Part shown: positions 10,236 through 20,599 of the stretch, in pieces
Position numbering within the stretch: the first letter of the stretch is position 1
How the letters are laid out: every line of letters starts with the position of its first letter
DNA from: Agapetus fuscipes
Taxonomy: Eukaryota > Arthropoda > Insecta > Trichoptera > Glossosomatidae
Direction: 5' to 3'
Assembly: GCA_951799405.1 (NCBI GenBank)
Contig: OX637334.1
Coordinates: 13,206,001-13,270,000, forward strand
Length of the DNA: 64,000 bases
Translations under genes and position numbers: made by a program
The notes under the pieces: generated by a model
Seen by the model: only the letters and a program-made list of their open reading frames with translations
Databases searched by the model: none
What the model was told of the DNA's origin: nothing

Positions 10236-10668
10236 TTTGTTATTTCTTTGACATTCACTTTATCTTTTTCTTTCCGTGCTTGTTCCTTCTTATGTATATG
10301 AGAGAGGTATGCTTGTTCCATCACTGAACCTATTTTGTATTGTCAACAGGTGTTGCACTGATCTTTTTTAGGGGTCCATATACCTACTTATATAAATTTA
10401 TACGTCTGAAAATTCTAAAAAATGTCAACCATGAAGCTTCTTTTTTATTGTCGTCTTTGCATTTCGATACATTATAAAGTAGACTTGCCTGTAGCTGTTC
10501 CAAATTGGTTCCAGATAGTTTTTTGAAGATGGCCTGCAGTAGTGTGACTCAACTTTCGGCAACGAAACAAGAAAATCTTCAACACTCTCTTTACACATAA
10601 TATTATTATTGTGTTGTACAGGATTCACCACATTAGACCCTTCAACAGGATTCTTTATTTTCAATCTC

Positions 10669-10848
10669 AAGGTCCATCCAACTCTATATTCTCAAGGTCC
10701 ATCCAACCTTACAACAACTGGGTCTTGCTTGAGAATTGGCACTTTCTACAGCAACAACCAAGCTCGCAGAGGGCTCTTGAGGTGTGATACACGCAAAAAC
10801 AGCGCTCACCAAATAAATCATCCTAATATTATTATTATTTATACTATT
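10669..10848 (+). mobile_element. 5'-truncated SINE-A inside the DNA transposon
   Basis: Body and (ATT)n tail are present, the tRNA-like head is missing. The string TCTCAAGGTCCATCCAAC occurs twice, at about 10665 and 10693, either a partial duplication of the SINE or a target-site effect. The insertion is younger than the host transposon. Confidence 0.72.
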
Positions 10849-11199
10849 AACATTGACATACGCCAAATTGCAGAACCAAATTTCAATGGTGCTGACATAC
10901 GGTATATTTGATTGGGCGCATTTTAAATTTTACTGTATGGTTTATGGTATGGGAGGTATTGCAGTTATATAAAATGATTTTTTCCCTATCAAATGGCATC
11001 ATAAAAAGAAAATCGAAAATTTTTGACATACGACCTATTGCCAGAACAACGACGTTGTGTTTTTTTTATTAATTTTTTTCTTTACCCAGTGTATATTTTT
11101 GTGATTGTATGACTAAATCTTTCTTGAATAAATAAGTATTGTGTAAAATATAATCGTTTGATTTTGATAGCTTTAGCAATAGTAATAATATTTATTAAT

Positions 11200-11770
11200 A
11201 ATATCAAGGCAGATAATAATATATGAATATAGTGGTGTGGGTGTGCTCGCGTGTCGCGTGTTTATACACACATGCATACAAGATCAAAGTCCGAAAAGGT
11301 ACTTGTTGAGGCAGCGAAGCAAGAAAGACGAGGAAGGGGGTTTCGAAGTACGTACCTACCTCAAAGCTATAGAGTGGCTTCTCTAAGAACCTATATACTC
11401 TGTGGACAGCCCGACAGATCATATACTAAGGCCATGGAGCTATAATATAGTTAAAGGCCGTGTTCGGGGAGCTAGCTTGAGCACTGTGAGCGCTTAACAG
11501 TAAAATCATCGTTCGGGGAGCTCATTCTCTCACCCACAGCCATAGAGTAAAATAGGTTTAAATAGCACAGAGTATTAAGATACTTAGAGAAGCCACTCTA
11601 TGACTTTGGGGTAGGTCCGTACTTCGAAACCCCCCTCCCCGTCCTTCTTGCTTCGCTGCCTCAACAAAATCCTTGTTTCGGACTTTGATCTTGTATGCAT
11701 GTGTGTATAAACACGCGGCACGCGGGTACACCCACACCACTATATTCTTATATTATTATCTGCCATGATA
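11200..11770. repeat. Central hairpin of the large inverted repeat
   Basis: 11220-11420 and 11560-11760 are reverse complements with few mismatches (for example GCAAGAAAGACGAGGAAGG against CCCCGTCCTTCTTGCTTCG). The loop 11421-11559 has two copies of TTCGGGGAGCT, at about 11466 and 11514. The frames of about 60 codons on either arm are mirror shadows, not genes. Confidence 0.8.
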
Positions 11771-11994
11771 TTATTGATTAATATTATTATTATAGGTGTC
11801 AAAATTTTGCTTATATTTTTGCTTATATTTGGCTTATATTTTGCGCAATATTTATTTACTCAAGAAAGATTAGTCATACAATCACAAAAATACACACTTT
11901 GTAAAGAAAAAAATTAATAAAAAAAACCTTAATGTAAAAAACACAAATGATATGGCAAAAAAACGTAGTAGGAAAACAATCAAATAAGCACCTG

Positions 11995-12514
11995 TCAGAG
12001 AAGATATTCTAAGGGCACTGGCATTCTGTATCTGTATTTCTTGCAAAAGTTTTGGATCTCTGATGATTGCCCCCTGATGATAGCCTGAGGACCGGAAATG
12101 TTTATAATATGAAATCTATACCCTTTTTTTTCTTTTCTTCGGCTCATCAGCCGACAGTCTAAAAGCTCAGGGACACCTGCACCACAATTTTCCAGGACTC
12201 TGCCTTGTGCTGCTTCCCTCCATGGTCGCCTCACTCCCAAAACTTCGGCGTTGGCTTCGATGTTCTCTGCCTATCGCATCCTGGGACGTTCGAACACCTG
12301 AACGGGCACCATCCAAGACAGTTCTGATGATCCTGGAGTCTTCTGTACGTGCTACATGTCCGGCCACTGGAGTCTTCTTGATTTCATTAATCTCTATACT
12401 CTCTTCAATAATAGTGAAAATAAAACAGTTCGTTTCAAATACGCTTGACGTTTGAGGCCGACTGGCTCCAAGCAGGCTGTTAATGGCTGTTATCGCTGCG
12501 CAAATCCTACACAC
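11995..12514 (-). pseudogene. Non-LTR retrotransposon C-terminal fragment (right arm copy)
   Basis: Same fragment as 8523-8836 read on the other strand, here split over two frames: EDSRIIRTVLDGARSGVR in one and VRRPWREAAQGRVLENCGAG in the other. The frameshift lies near 12240-12300. Confidence 0.6.
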
Positions 12515-13181
12515 AGTTCAACCATCATTAAAAAATATTTTTTCATCAGTTTTTTTTTATAAAAAATGAGCAATTTAATAAATACTGAACAATTAAAAGT
12601 TTTTTTACACTTAAACTCTTTTTTTAAATGGATAACAGTAAATATAAATCATTAATTCAATTTTATTCACGCTCATTCTGATTTCAGTTAAAAAAAGCCC
12701 ACCTCTTCCCCTTCCTCCTTACTCCTTTCGTCTTGTGAGAATACCATAGATCGTAAATTTTGAAAAGATTTTTGTGAAACACTGTGGAAATTCATTTTAA
12801 AAAATTGATTATTTTTCAATAAAAAATAAAAAAATAAAAGAAATTAAAAACTTTGTTTTATTCCACTTTTATTGTTTTTGAGTATGTTACAAACGTTTTC
12901 GGAATACCTTCCATCATCGGGTAACAACAATTACTAAAATCAAACTTAAAAATTAGGACATGGGTGTGGGATCTATTGGCGGTAAGGGATGGTGAGTTTT
13001 GGGGCGGAGCTAATATTGTTAGGAGAGGAGACGTAATGGCGGGAAGTTGAATATTTAGCATATTACTTTTATTTCTATGTTTATTTATCTCTAATATTTC
13101 TAATATGTCCAACTTTCTCCCTTTTTGGCAGCTATTTATTAATTCTAAATTATCTATATTAAAACTGTGTCCTTTTTCTCT

Positions 13182-13989
13182 GGCTCAGTTTAGACACACG
13201 AATTTTTTTTGAAAAAGTTTCGATAGTGACGTCAAGCAAGATGGCCGCTCCGCAGTGACAGTTGCTGGCAATTTTGATATTATGATGATTTTTAAAAAAT
13301 GCCGCATGACCCGCTTATTTCGTAATGTTGGTCAGACTGAGTTCTCAGACATTTCCACTTCGGAGTTAAAATGTCTGAAAAGTCAAAGACAATAATGCTA
13401 TGGACTCGACAATTTTGGTAGGTATTTTAAATGTTTTTGTTAATTTAAAACTCGAAAACCTTTATTTTCTGTGAAAACTAAAAACAATTTGAAAAATATA
13501 AAATAATTGTTAACCCCTTGAAAAGAAAAAGGAAGTAGGTAATAATTAAATTGAGTTTGTTCTAACACAATATAAAATACCAATGCAATATTAATAACAC
13601 AATTGCAATATTGCATTCTGTTTCATAAAAATATTTTTGAGGTTAAGAACCCGTAATATATTTTCACAACTAACATTGGAATATTTAGCCAGTTTGTACA
13701 ACACCACGATGAATTTTAAATTATCTGTATGATTCTTTTTTTTACCGACGCATAGTTGAACTTAACACGTAAAATAATTTAATTCCTACATTATTAATTT
13801 AATCCCATTCGATGTTTGAATAAACCGCAACAGCTAAATGCCATTAGAAGAAAAAGATTCTGTTTTGTTCAAAAAATATTTTGTTCAAATGTGTGTGGAG
13901 ACGGAAAACCGATAGTTGCCGCTAAAAATCGCTGTCTGACGTCACTATCGAAACTTTTTCAAAAAAATTTCGTGTGTCTAAACTGAGCC
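13182..13989 (+). mobile_element. GGCTCAG MITE, 808-bp deletion copy
   Basis: Ends GGCTCAGTTTAGACACACGA and complement, TCT on both sides. The reference copy at 33373-34394 is 1022 bp; this one lacks the central part with the TTTTCACGG palindrome. End A continues with AGCAAGATGGCCGCTCCGC, end B with GACAGCGATTTTTAGCGGC. Non-coding. Confidence 0.88.
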
Positions 13990-14111
13990 TCTCGCGTGTT
14001 CTCCTATTTCAGAGTGAATCAAAACGTTATACCATAGATCGATTCCAATATGGCTACCGATATTATAAAACAGGGTTACCAGTAGCAAAATACTAGTTAA
14101 CGGGGTCTGGT

Positions 14112-15075
14112 TTATAGAGATCTCACTTAAAAAAAAAAGTGGGAATGCCAGAATCTTAGCTACCTCTGGGGAGATTGCGGAAGCTTTTGATAATATTATG
14201 GAATGTATAATATCACTCATACCTAAAATTTATTTCAAATATTTTTTGATATTATAGGAAACTAATGGTGAGGTCATGTCAAATAAAAGTTTTTTTTTTG
14301 TTTTAAAAATTTATTTATTTTAAAATAAAATATACAAGCTTACACAAATATACATTCTTAAATAATGCACCGAACTACATTTTGGTTTAAAGCTAAATTA
14401 AGGTAATTAAGGTTTTGGCAAATTAAGTTAAAATAATGTAAATCATTTTGAAAGTTTGATGTCAATTAAAGTTTATTTAGAGGCACTAGTATTTTTTAGC
14501 TGGAACGTAACAAAAACATGAAGGTTTTTTGTACTTTATAGCAGTCATATATTTGTGAACGAATTTTTTTTGAGGTTACGACGGAAATACGTTGTCCGGC
14601 ACCAGGCCACCTATACACCATTTTCACGCACTTTTTTCACGCACAAAGTATTATCTTCTTTTCAAATAACTTTTTGCACAATTTAACGCCTGTGAAAACA
14701 GCCAAAAACAGCATTCAACAGTTAAAAATTTACGACCCCACGCCAAGCAAGCATTATCTGTGGGCGCCATTTTGGCTGTCAAGGGAATATCGGTAATACC
14801 AAATAGTAGTTTCCTACTATTATTTTGGACAAGAACCAATAAAGCAGCATCTACTGGTAGAGTAAGGAAGCTTGGTGGTCAATAGCGTTGTATGGAAGAT
14901 TCCTAAGCATGTTCACAGCACACCTCCCCGAACGGTTTCAAGCGCGCTTTCAGCTGTCAAAACAAACAACTGTCAAAACATGGCAGAGCAAGCTCCTGAT
15001 AAACGCAGAATTGTAATAAAAGCATAAAAGCCATTGCTCACCTGCCCTCGGTGCACTTGGTGAACTTTCATAATG
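14112..15075. other. AT-rich intergenic stretch
   Basis: No gene or complete element recognised. It contains CTCCCCGAACGG at about 14927, a motif that recurs near 11.47, 11.51, 24.37 and 28.67 kb. Confidence 0.45.
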
Positions 15076-15079
15076 TTAT

Positions 15080-15864
15080 TGTGGTGCATCAGTACAGAAG
15101 ATGAAAGAAAACCAGATATCTGAAATCAGATAAAAAGAAGATAATCCGAAAATTGTGCGTGCCCACCCCTAGTAGTGGGCCCGCGAGAACGAGCGGGAGT
15201 ATAAAACGCGTACGCCGCGCTCCAAACAGCCAGACACACTGAGACCACGGAACGAGCAACATCTTACCGCGCTCCCGCCAAAATTGCAAGCCGTCTCGCG
15301 TTCCCGCCGATTTCCAAGCAGAGACGCAAAACAACTTTGCACCGTCGCCTGGACGTCTCCGCAGACCACTACATCATCACCAGAGAAACTTCGAGACCAC
15401 CGAGCGGACATCTACATCTCCCGCCAAAATCTCAAGACATCTCTCGCGTTCCCGCCAATTTCCAAGCAGAGACGACATCTTACCTCGTGCCTTCGCCTGG
15501 ACATCTCCAGCTTCATCATACCTTCACCTGGACATCTCCAGCTTCGCCACATCTTCACCTAGAAGATTCTCAAGACCTCGCCCGGAACAGACTTGAGGCA
15601 ACCGTCTCCTACAGCACACTGCTCACATCACAACACAAAAGGTCCTTCTTAGGGCCACTTTTAATTTCCCTCAAAAGTTTACAGTTTTTTCTCCTGCTCA
15701 CAACAAAAGGTCCTTGTTAGGGCCAATCCGAACTTCCTCAAAAGTTTACATGGTTTCGTCCTAATTGCCACTTTCCATATTTCCTTTCCTTCCCCCACTT
15801 CAAGCATCAAGCATCCTGTTCGCCTATCAAGCACGTCGGCACACCACACAACTCAACCTCCAAA
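15080..15864 (+). repeat. Left LTR
   Basis: Starts TGTGGTGCATCAG. 15080-15818 shows no difference from 16920-17658 by eye. The last 46 nt differ from the right LTR, which has about 177 nt there, yet both finish with CTCAACCTCCAAA. Confidence 0.88.
15200..15206 (+). promoter_or_regulatory. TATA box of the left LTR
   Basis: TATAAAA in a GC-rich setting, about 120 nt into the LTR; the same motif is at 17040-17046 in the right LTR and on the minus strand at 50693-50699 in the related LTR fragment. Confidence 0.6.
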
Positions 15865-15966
15865 GTGGTGACGCCCGACGTGATCTAAAACAAAAAATTT
15901 GGTGACCCGTAATAATCAATCAAAGTGCAGTAACATTTTTAAACATTTAATCAAAGTGCAAGAACA

Positions 15967-16050
15967 ATGGAAGCCAAAGTACGCATCAAAATGCCGCCAT
16001 TCCTTCATCACAACGTCGGTCTGTGGATCGCACACTCTGGAGCACGGTAG
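15967..16050 (+). pseudogene. gag-like remnant of the LTR element
   Basis: ATG at 15967 opens 27 codons whose core, IKMPPFLHHNVGLWIAHSG, resembles the start of arthropod Ty3/gypsy Gag proteins (basic residue, PPF, then LWFA-type motif). A stop follows at 16048-16050. The longer open frames further on run through a tandem repeat and are not Gag. Confidence 0.55.
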
Positions 16051-16225
16051 CCGCAGTAGTTGACCGCAATATCGAAGTTTTCCAGAGACCTTCAAACTTC
16101 GATATGGCGCAGTCTTCTACATCTCAACAAGTTTCTCACCAACCCCGCTGCAGCCGACTCCCCAATTCCACCCAGCGCAACGAGGCACTGGAGGATTGGA
16201 CGTCGTTCACCATAGCTGCCCAGCG

Positions 16226-16480
16226 CACCACCTTGCTGCACTGCCGAACAACGGCACAGCAACCATCATGCTGCACTGCCGAACAACGGCACAGCAACCG
16301 CACCTTGCTGCACTGCCGAACAACGGCACAGCAACCGCACCTTGCTGCACTGCCGAACAACGGCACAGCAACCACCTTGCTGCACTGCCGAACAACGGCA
16401 CAGCAACCACCATGCTGCACTGCCGAACAACGGCACAGCAACCCCTGCTGCACTGCCGGACAACGGCACAGCAACCGCCG
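16226..16480. repeat. Minisatellite inside the LTR element (about 35 bp x 7)
   Basis: Unit of the form CTGCACTGCCGAACAACGGC plus ACAGCAACCACCTTG with small indels. Because the unit length varies, every reading frame stays open on both strands, which explains the long spurious open frames here. Confidence 0.88.
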
Positions 16481-16919
16481 AACTACGGCTCAAGCAAACA
16501 CTGCTGCAACCAGCAGCAACTGCCGAACAACGGCACACCAACATCCTTCCTGCAACAAGCAGCAACAGCAATCCTTGCTACAGCAACCGCTGAACAACAA
16601 CACAACCCACCCCGCTACAACAAGTAGTACAATTCCTCACCACAGGACAACAGCCTGGAAAAACCAGAGGAACTCCATAAATCTGGAGACAACCTGACGA
16701 CGCCTCAAGATCCTCATCAGGACCGCTGCAGCTGACTTCACAATCCTGCCTCCGCATCCGCCTAGGAGGATCGTAAGCACACACAGCTAACAGCGAACAC
16801 ACCAGATACAACGTAGAATCTCTTATCCTGCTACGACGAGTAGTACCTTCATCTTCTGCACAAAAACATCGCATCAATAACGCTCACTTCAAGACGTCAT
16901 TGACACTGGAGGGGGCCTC

Positions 16920-17835
16920 TGTGGTGCATCAGTACAGAAGATGAAAGAAAACCAGATATCTGAAATCAGATAAAAAGAAGATAATCCGAAAATTGTGCGT
17001 GCCCACCCCTAGTAGTGGGCCCGCGAGAACGAGCGGGAGTATAAAACGCGTACGCCGCGCTCCAAACAGCCAGACACACTGAGACCACGGAACGAGCAAC
17101 ATCTTACCGCGCTCCCGCCAAAATTGCAAGCCGTCTCGCGTTCCCGCCGATTTCCAAGCAGAGACGCAAAACAACTTTGCACCGTCGCCTGGACGTCTCC
17201 GCAGACCACTACATCATCACCAGAGAAACTTCGAGACCACCGAGCGGACATCTACATCTCCCGCCAAAATCTCAAGACATCTCTCGCGTTCCCGCCAATT
17301 TCCAAGCAGAGACGACATCTTACCTCGTGCCTTCGCCTGGACATCTCCAGCTTCATCATACCTTCACCTGGACATCTCCAGCTTCGCCACATCTTCACCT
17401 AGAAGATTCTCAAGACCTCGCCCGGAACAGACTTGAGGCAACCGTCTCCTACAGCACACTGCTCACATCACAACACAAAAGGTCCTTCTTAGGGCCACTT
17501 TTAATTTCCCTCAAAAGTTTACAGTTTTTTCTCCTGCTCACAACAAAAGGTCCTTGTTAGGGCCAATCCGAACTTCCTCAAAAGTTTACATGGTTTCGTC
17601 CTAATTGCCACTTTCCATATTTCCTTTCCTTCCCCCACTTCAAGCATCAAGCATCCTGCTCGCCTCACAAGCAAGGCGGATTAAGGAGGACTTCCGCCTG
17701 GACGCAGCTTGAAGACCGGAAGATTGCAACCAAGACAACATTTTGAATTACCTTTGATTGAACAGTACTGACTGCATTAAAAATATACACTTTCAAAAAC
17801 GGGCTTTTATTCACACCACACACTCAACCTCCAAA
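16920..17835 (+). repeat. Right LTR
   Basis: Preceded by the polypurine tract. It carries about 130 nt near its 3' end (after CTCGCCTCACAAGCAAGGCG) that the left LTR lacks. Confidence 0.88.
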
Positions 17836-17935
17836 TTATAATTGTTCTTGGCTGATCCCCATGATGCAAAAACTTTCACTTTTGCTTGATTTGTTGTTTT
17901 TTTTATTGATTTGAAAAATGTTTGTGAAAAATGTG

Positions 17936-18112
17936 GCTGACCACCCATGCTGTAGAAAGCCAATGTCACCTCTGTTTTAGGGAAGGTCGGCAAGAGTTGC
18001 TGGGTGTATGTTCATTTGAGATTTGAGTTTTTATGTTGAAAGTTCAAATGCGGCATGTGCAAGCGCGAACGTCTGCTTGTGAGAATGAATATAATGTGAA
18101 TCCCCAATGTTA
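17936..18112 (+). repeat. LT repeat
   Basis: From CTGACCACCCATGCTGTAG to about GAATCCCCAATG. Missing both the TTGACTTATAGG start and the terminal pentamer run. Confidence 0.65.
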
Positions 18113-18215
18113 CCTTCTTTGAAACTTTGGTCAGAATCTTGCTAATTTCGCGCCGTGTTTCAGGGAAAGGCGGCAGGAGTTGCAAGGTTTTATATTTTTA
18201 CAAATATGGATTTTC
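18113..18215 (+). repeat. LT repeat, short diverged second copy
   Basis: GTTTCAGGGAAAGGCGGCAG and GAGTTGCAAGGTTTTATA correspond to the middle of the LT consensus. It follows the previous LT copy immediately. Confidence 0.5.
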
Positions 18216-18580
18216 AAAATATAGATACCTATACCTACCTAAAAATCTATTTATCCCTCTCTATCTTAGATGACTTTTTTGGAACCACATTTTTTTCTTT
18301 AGGATTAAATTAATTTATCTGTATAAAAATCCTAAATAAACACAATTTAAGTTTTTGTCCTCAGCACACAGGTATAAAAATACCTTTCAAGACTAATAAA
18401 AAAAATCACCACAGAAATATTTCTTTTTAACACTCCTGAAAAACCCACCTCATTTTTTTTGCTTTCTTGTTCCTTGAAGTTTGAACTACCTGTGATAGAA
18501 ATCTTGGCCTCAGTACTTTCTAGATTAAGTATATAAATATAAAAGTTTTGAAAGGTACATACATATTTTGTACTATAGAA

Positions 18581-19436
18581 TAATGATGCCACGAATATTC
18601 GGCAACTATTCGGTATTCGGCCTATTCGGCCACTTTTTTGCTATTCGGTATTCGGCCGAATAGTGCGTACTATTCGGCCGAATACCGAATAGCAAATCAT
18701 GTAAAAAAAGACACGTTATTTTACTCAAAAATTATGTATTTATTTCCAAATTACAACATTTTAGTACTTAAAATTAATCAGTGGTAAGTTGTGATGGATA
18801 AAAACGAGCTTTTCAGCATTTTCTGGTAGCAAACGATTGCGCTTTTCATCGTTAACGTTACCAGCCTCAGAAAATAACCTCTCACTATAAACGCTACTTC
18901 CAGGCGAAGAAAGATAAACTTTTGCAAATTTCGAAAGGTTCGGGTATTGTTTTTCGTTTGCTGCCCACCACTTGTAAGGATCGGCCTTCCGATCTAGGCG
19001 AACTGTTTTCAAATAAAAATCCAACTCGTTTGCCACAGCATTCTTCTCCACGTCCTCCTCATCATTATTAGCATTATCTGTAGCGACTTCTTCAAAACAG
19101 TTCCAGAAACTGTTGTGTGTTTCAACAGTCCTATCATTTTCATTCGAGTTTCTTTTCTTACGCGCTGGAGAAGAATCGTCATCGGTACTACTTAGTTCAT
19201 CACAACTTTTTTTTAGAGCTTCTAGAAGAATATTTTGTCTTGCTCTTTCTGCTTGAACCAATCCTAGAAAACTCGTTTTAAATCGAGGATCCAGAAAAGT
19301 AGCAACAGGTTGTGACTTGTCTTATTCCAGCTAACGCGCCCCCACCAAGCATTCGGCGGCCGAATATTCGGCGCTTCGGCCGACAGCGTTGCCGAATATT
19401 CGGTATTCGGCCAATTCACTATTCGTGGCATCTCTA
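18581..19436. mobile_element. hAT element with perfect 8-bp target duplication
   Basis: Ends TAATGATGCCACGAAT on the left and complement of TAGAGATGCCACGAAT on the right. CTATAGAA flanks it on both sides (18573-18580, 19437-19444). Both ends carry many copies of ATTCGGCCGAATA, a subterminal palindrome. It is an internal-deletion derivative, since only the transposase C-terminus remains. Confidence 0.93.
18761..19321 (-). pseudogene. hAT transposase, C-terminal fragment
   Basis: Open from a stop at 19322-19324 to the natural stop at 18761, about 186 codons. It begins with VATFLDPRFKTSFLG (the hAT FLDPRFK block), then a charged linker, then KWWAANEKQYPNLSKFAK, SSVYSERLFSEAGN and KRNRLLPENAEKLVFIHHNL, the hAT dimerisation domain. 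The zinc finger and the DDE catalytic part are missing, so it cannot be an active transposase. It might still give a dominant-negative protein; that is speculation. Confidence 0.85.
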
Positions 19437-19765
19437 CTATAGAAGAGGAAGGAATGGCTCAAAAAAATAGTCACAACTAAATTCTAATCATTGGAGTTTC
19501 ATTTCCCTTCAATCAGAGCTGGTGCTCCGGCACACAACTTGAGTTGGTGCCGACATATGCATCACACACCAAGAGCCCTACAATTTTTATATGTAAAAAA
19601 TGACAATGTAATTATAATCAAATAAATTAAAGTTTGGTAGATGAAAACAAATTTGTGTATCAATACATAATTTATTTTAAAATTAATATCAAGGTAAAAA
19701 CAGAAAAGAATGAAGAGGAAAACATGGGAAGGTGGCAGAGGAAGGTGTGGGGACTGATGTCCCAG

Positions 19766-20164
19766 TTAACAGTTATCGAGTAAAGCCAATTTCAAACGAC
19801 TAATAATTTCTAATTGGTCGCTTAGGACCGTAGTTAATGTGAAGCGTATAAAAAAACACTCAAACAGAAACATGCACTTAGCAACCTCAAAGCTTTTGAA
19901 TGCGTGCTGCATTTTTTCGTCATGACGTTTTAGTGCAGGAGTAATATCACATTTCCTTTGTTTTGCCCCCGTACTCCGCTCAACATTTTCTTCATTGAAC
20001 TCCCGGCTCGATGACGCCAGGGCCACAGGCTCCATAAAGGGCCGATCTCCCAGGAGATCCTGCATCACCTGGAAGTATGGCCAATCTTTCACACTGTTGC
20101 CAGATTTTTTATTATGATCTGACAGACTTAAATGTCCTTCAGGCCAGAATATTTTGATTGGCAC
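19766..20164 (-). pseudogene. Myb/SANT-like (MADF-type) protein fragment
   Basis: The frame includes WPYFQVMQDLLGDRPFMEP, which resembles the end of the Myb/SANT-like DNA-binding domain found in many arthropod transposon-associated and host factors, followed by an acidic-serine linker and KRHDEKMQHAFKSFEVAK. The domain start is absent, no splice site is obvious, and the region downstream is repetitive. Probably a remnant of a PIF/Harbinger Myb-like protein or of a host paralogue. Function cannot be assigned. Confidence 0.4.
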
Positions 20165-20384
20165 TGGAGGCCTGTTATTTTATGGCCATGGGCTATGAGG
20201 GATTGGGAAATGCTATCCCATACTCTCTTGCTGGAAATTTTCCCGCTTGAAAGGTCTCCCTCTTAGCTCCAGTATATCTCGATAAGCAAAGGGATAGCAG
20301 GATGTGTCCACCTATATAAGGATCCTAAATCCTCCGTTGTGACCCTGTTCGGTGCCAACGCAACTTGTAGCTGATTCCACAGCA

Positions 20385-20560
20385 GTAGTTGCAGCGTTCG
20401 TCGTTAATACAGCTGTTTCCGCAGTGGTTGGTGCAGTATTCTTCATTGATGCAGACGTTAATACAGCTGTTTCCGCAGTGGTTGGTGCAGTATTCTTCAT
20501 TGATGCAGACGTTGGTGCAGCGTTCTTCATTGATGCAGATGGTACGGAAAGTTAGCTGGA
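20385..20560. repeat. Minisatellite, about 60 bp x 3
   Basis: Repeats of a unit containing TTCCGCAGTGGTTGGTGCAG and TATTCTTCATTGATGCAGAC. Open on several frames of both strands because the unit length is a multiple of three; not treated as coding. Confidence 0.8.
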
Positions 20561-20599
20561 AATGTGTCACCGACAGTGGCTGACATTGCCTCATTCATA

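Larger units (their letters stand above)
9035..11054. mobile_element. 2.0-kb DNA transposon with 4-bp target duplication
   Basis: Inverted ends CGTCGTTGTTCTGGCRATAG, continuing as GTCGTATGTCAAAA, flanked by TTGT on both sides (9031-9034 and 11055-11058). The matching position in the opposite inverted arm reads CATATCATTTGTGTTTTTT with a single TTGT, which confirms both boundaries. The motif TGACATACG is repeated near both ends (about 9221, 9265, 10855, 10890, 11023), a plausible transposase-binding array. It contains a decayed transposase-like gene and a SINE-A. A 4-bp duplication is known for Sola and Ginger-type elements; the superfamily is not settled. Confidence 0.8.
11560..14111 (-). repeat. 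Right arm of the 6.3-kb inverted repeat
   Basis: Mirror of the left arm, ending CGGGGTCTG at 14111. It lacks the 2.0-kb transposon and the 308-bp MITE found on the left but has its own additions between about 12730 and 14035, including the MITE at 13182-13989. ACCATAGATCG occurs at both 12744 and 14033, which hints that 12.75-14.03 kb is itself an insertion. Confidence 0.75.
15080..17835 (+). mobile_element. Non-autonomous LTR retrotransposon (Ty3/gypsy-like)
   Basis: Two direct LTRs enclose an internal region of only 1055 bp. TTAT flanks both sides (15076-15079 and 17836-17839). After the left LTR comes TGGTGACGCCCGACGTGATC, a plausible primer-binding site because it starts with TGG, the complement of a tRNA 3' CCA. 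Before the right LTR a purine tract, GGAGGGGG, sits at 16907-16914. No protease, reverse transcriptase or integrase is present; only a short gag-like start remains. Identity between the LTRs suggests recent movement using proteins from a related element. Confidence 0.9.

Noticed and set aside
16023..16697. 224-codon open frame in the LTR element
   Set aside because: Generated by a tandem repeat that is open in every frame; it does not continue the gag-like start at 15967.
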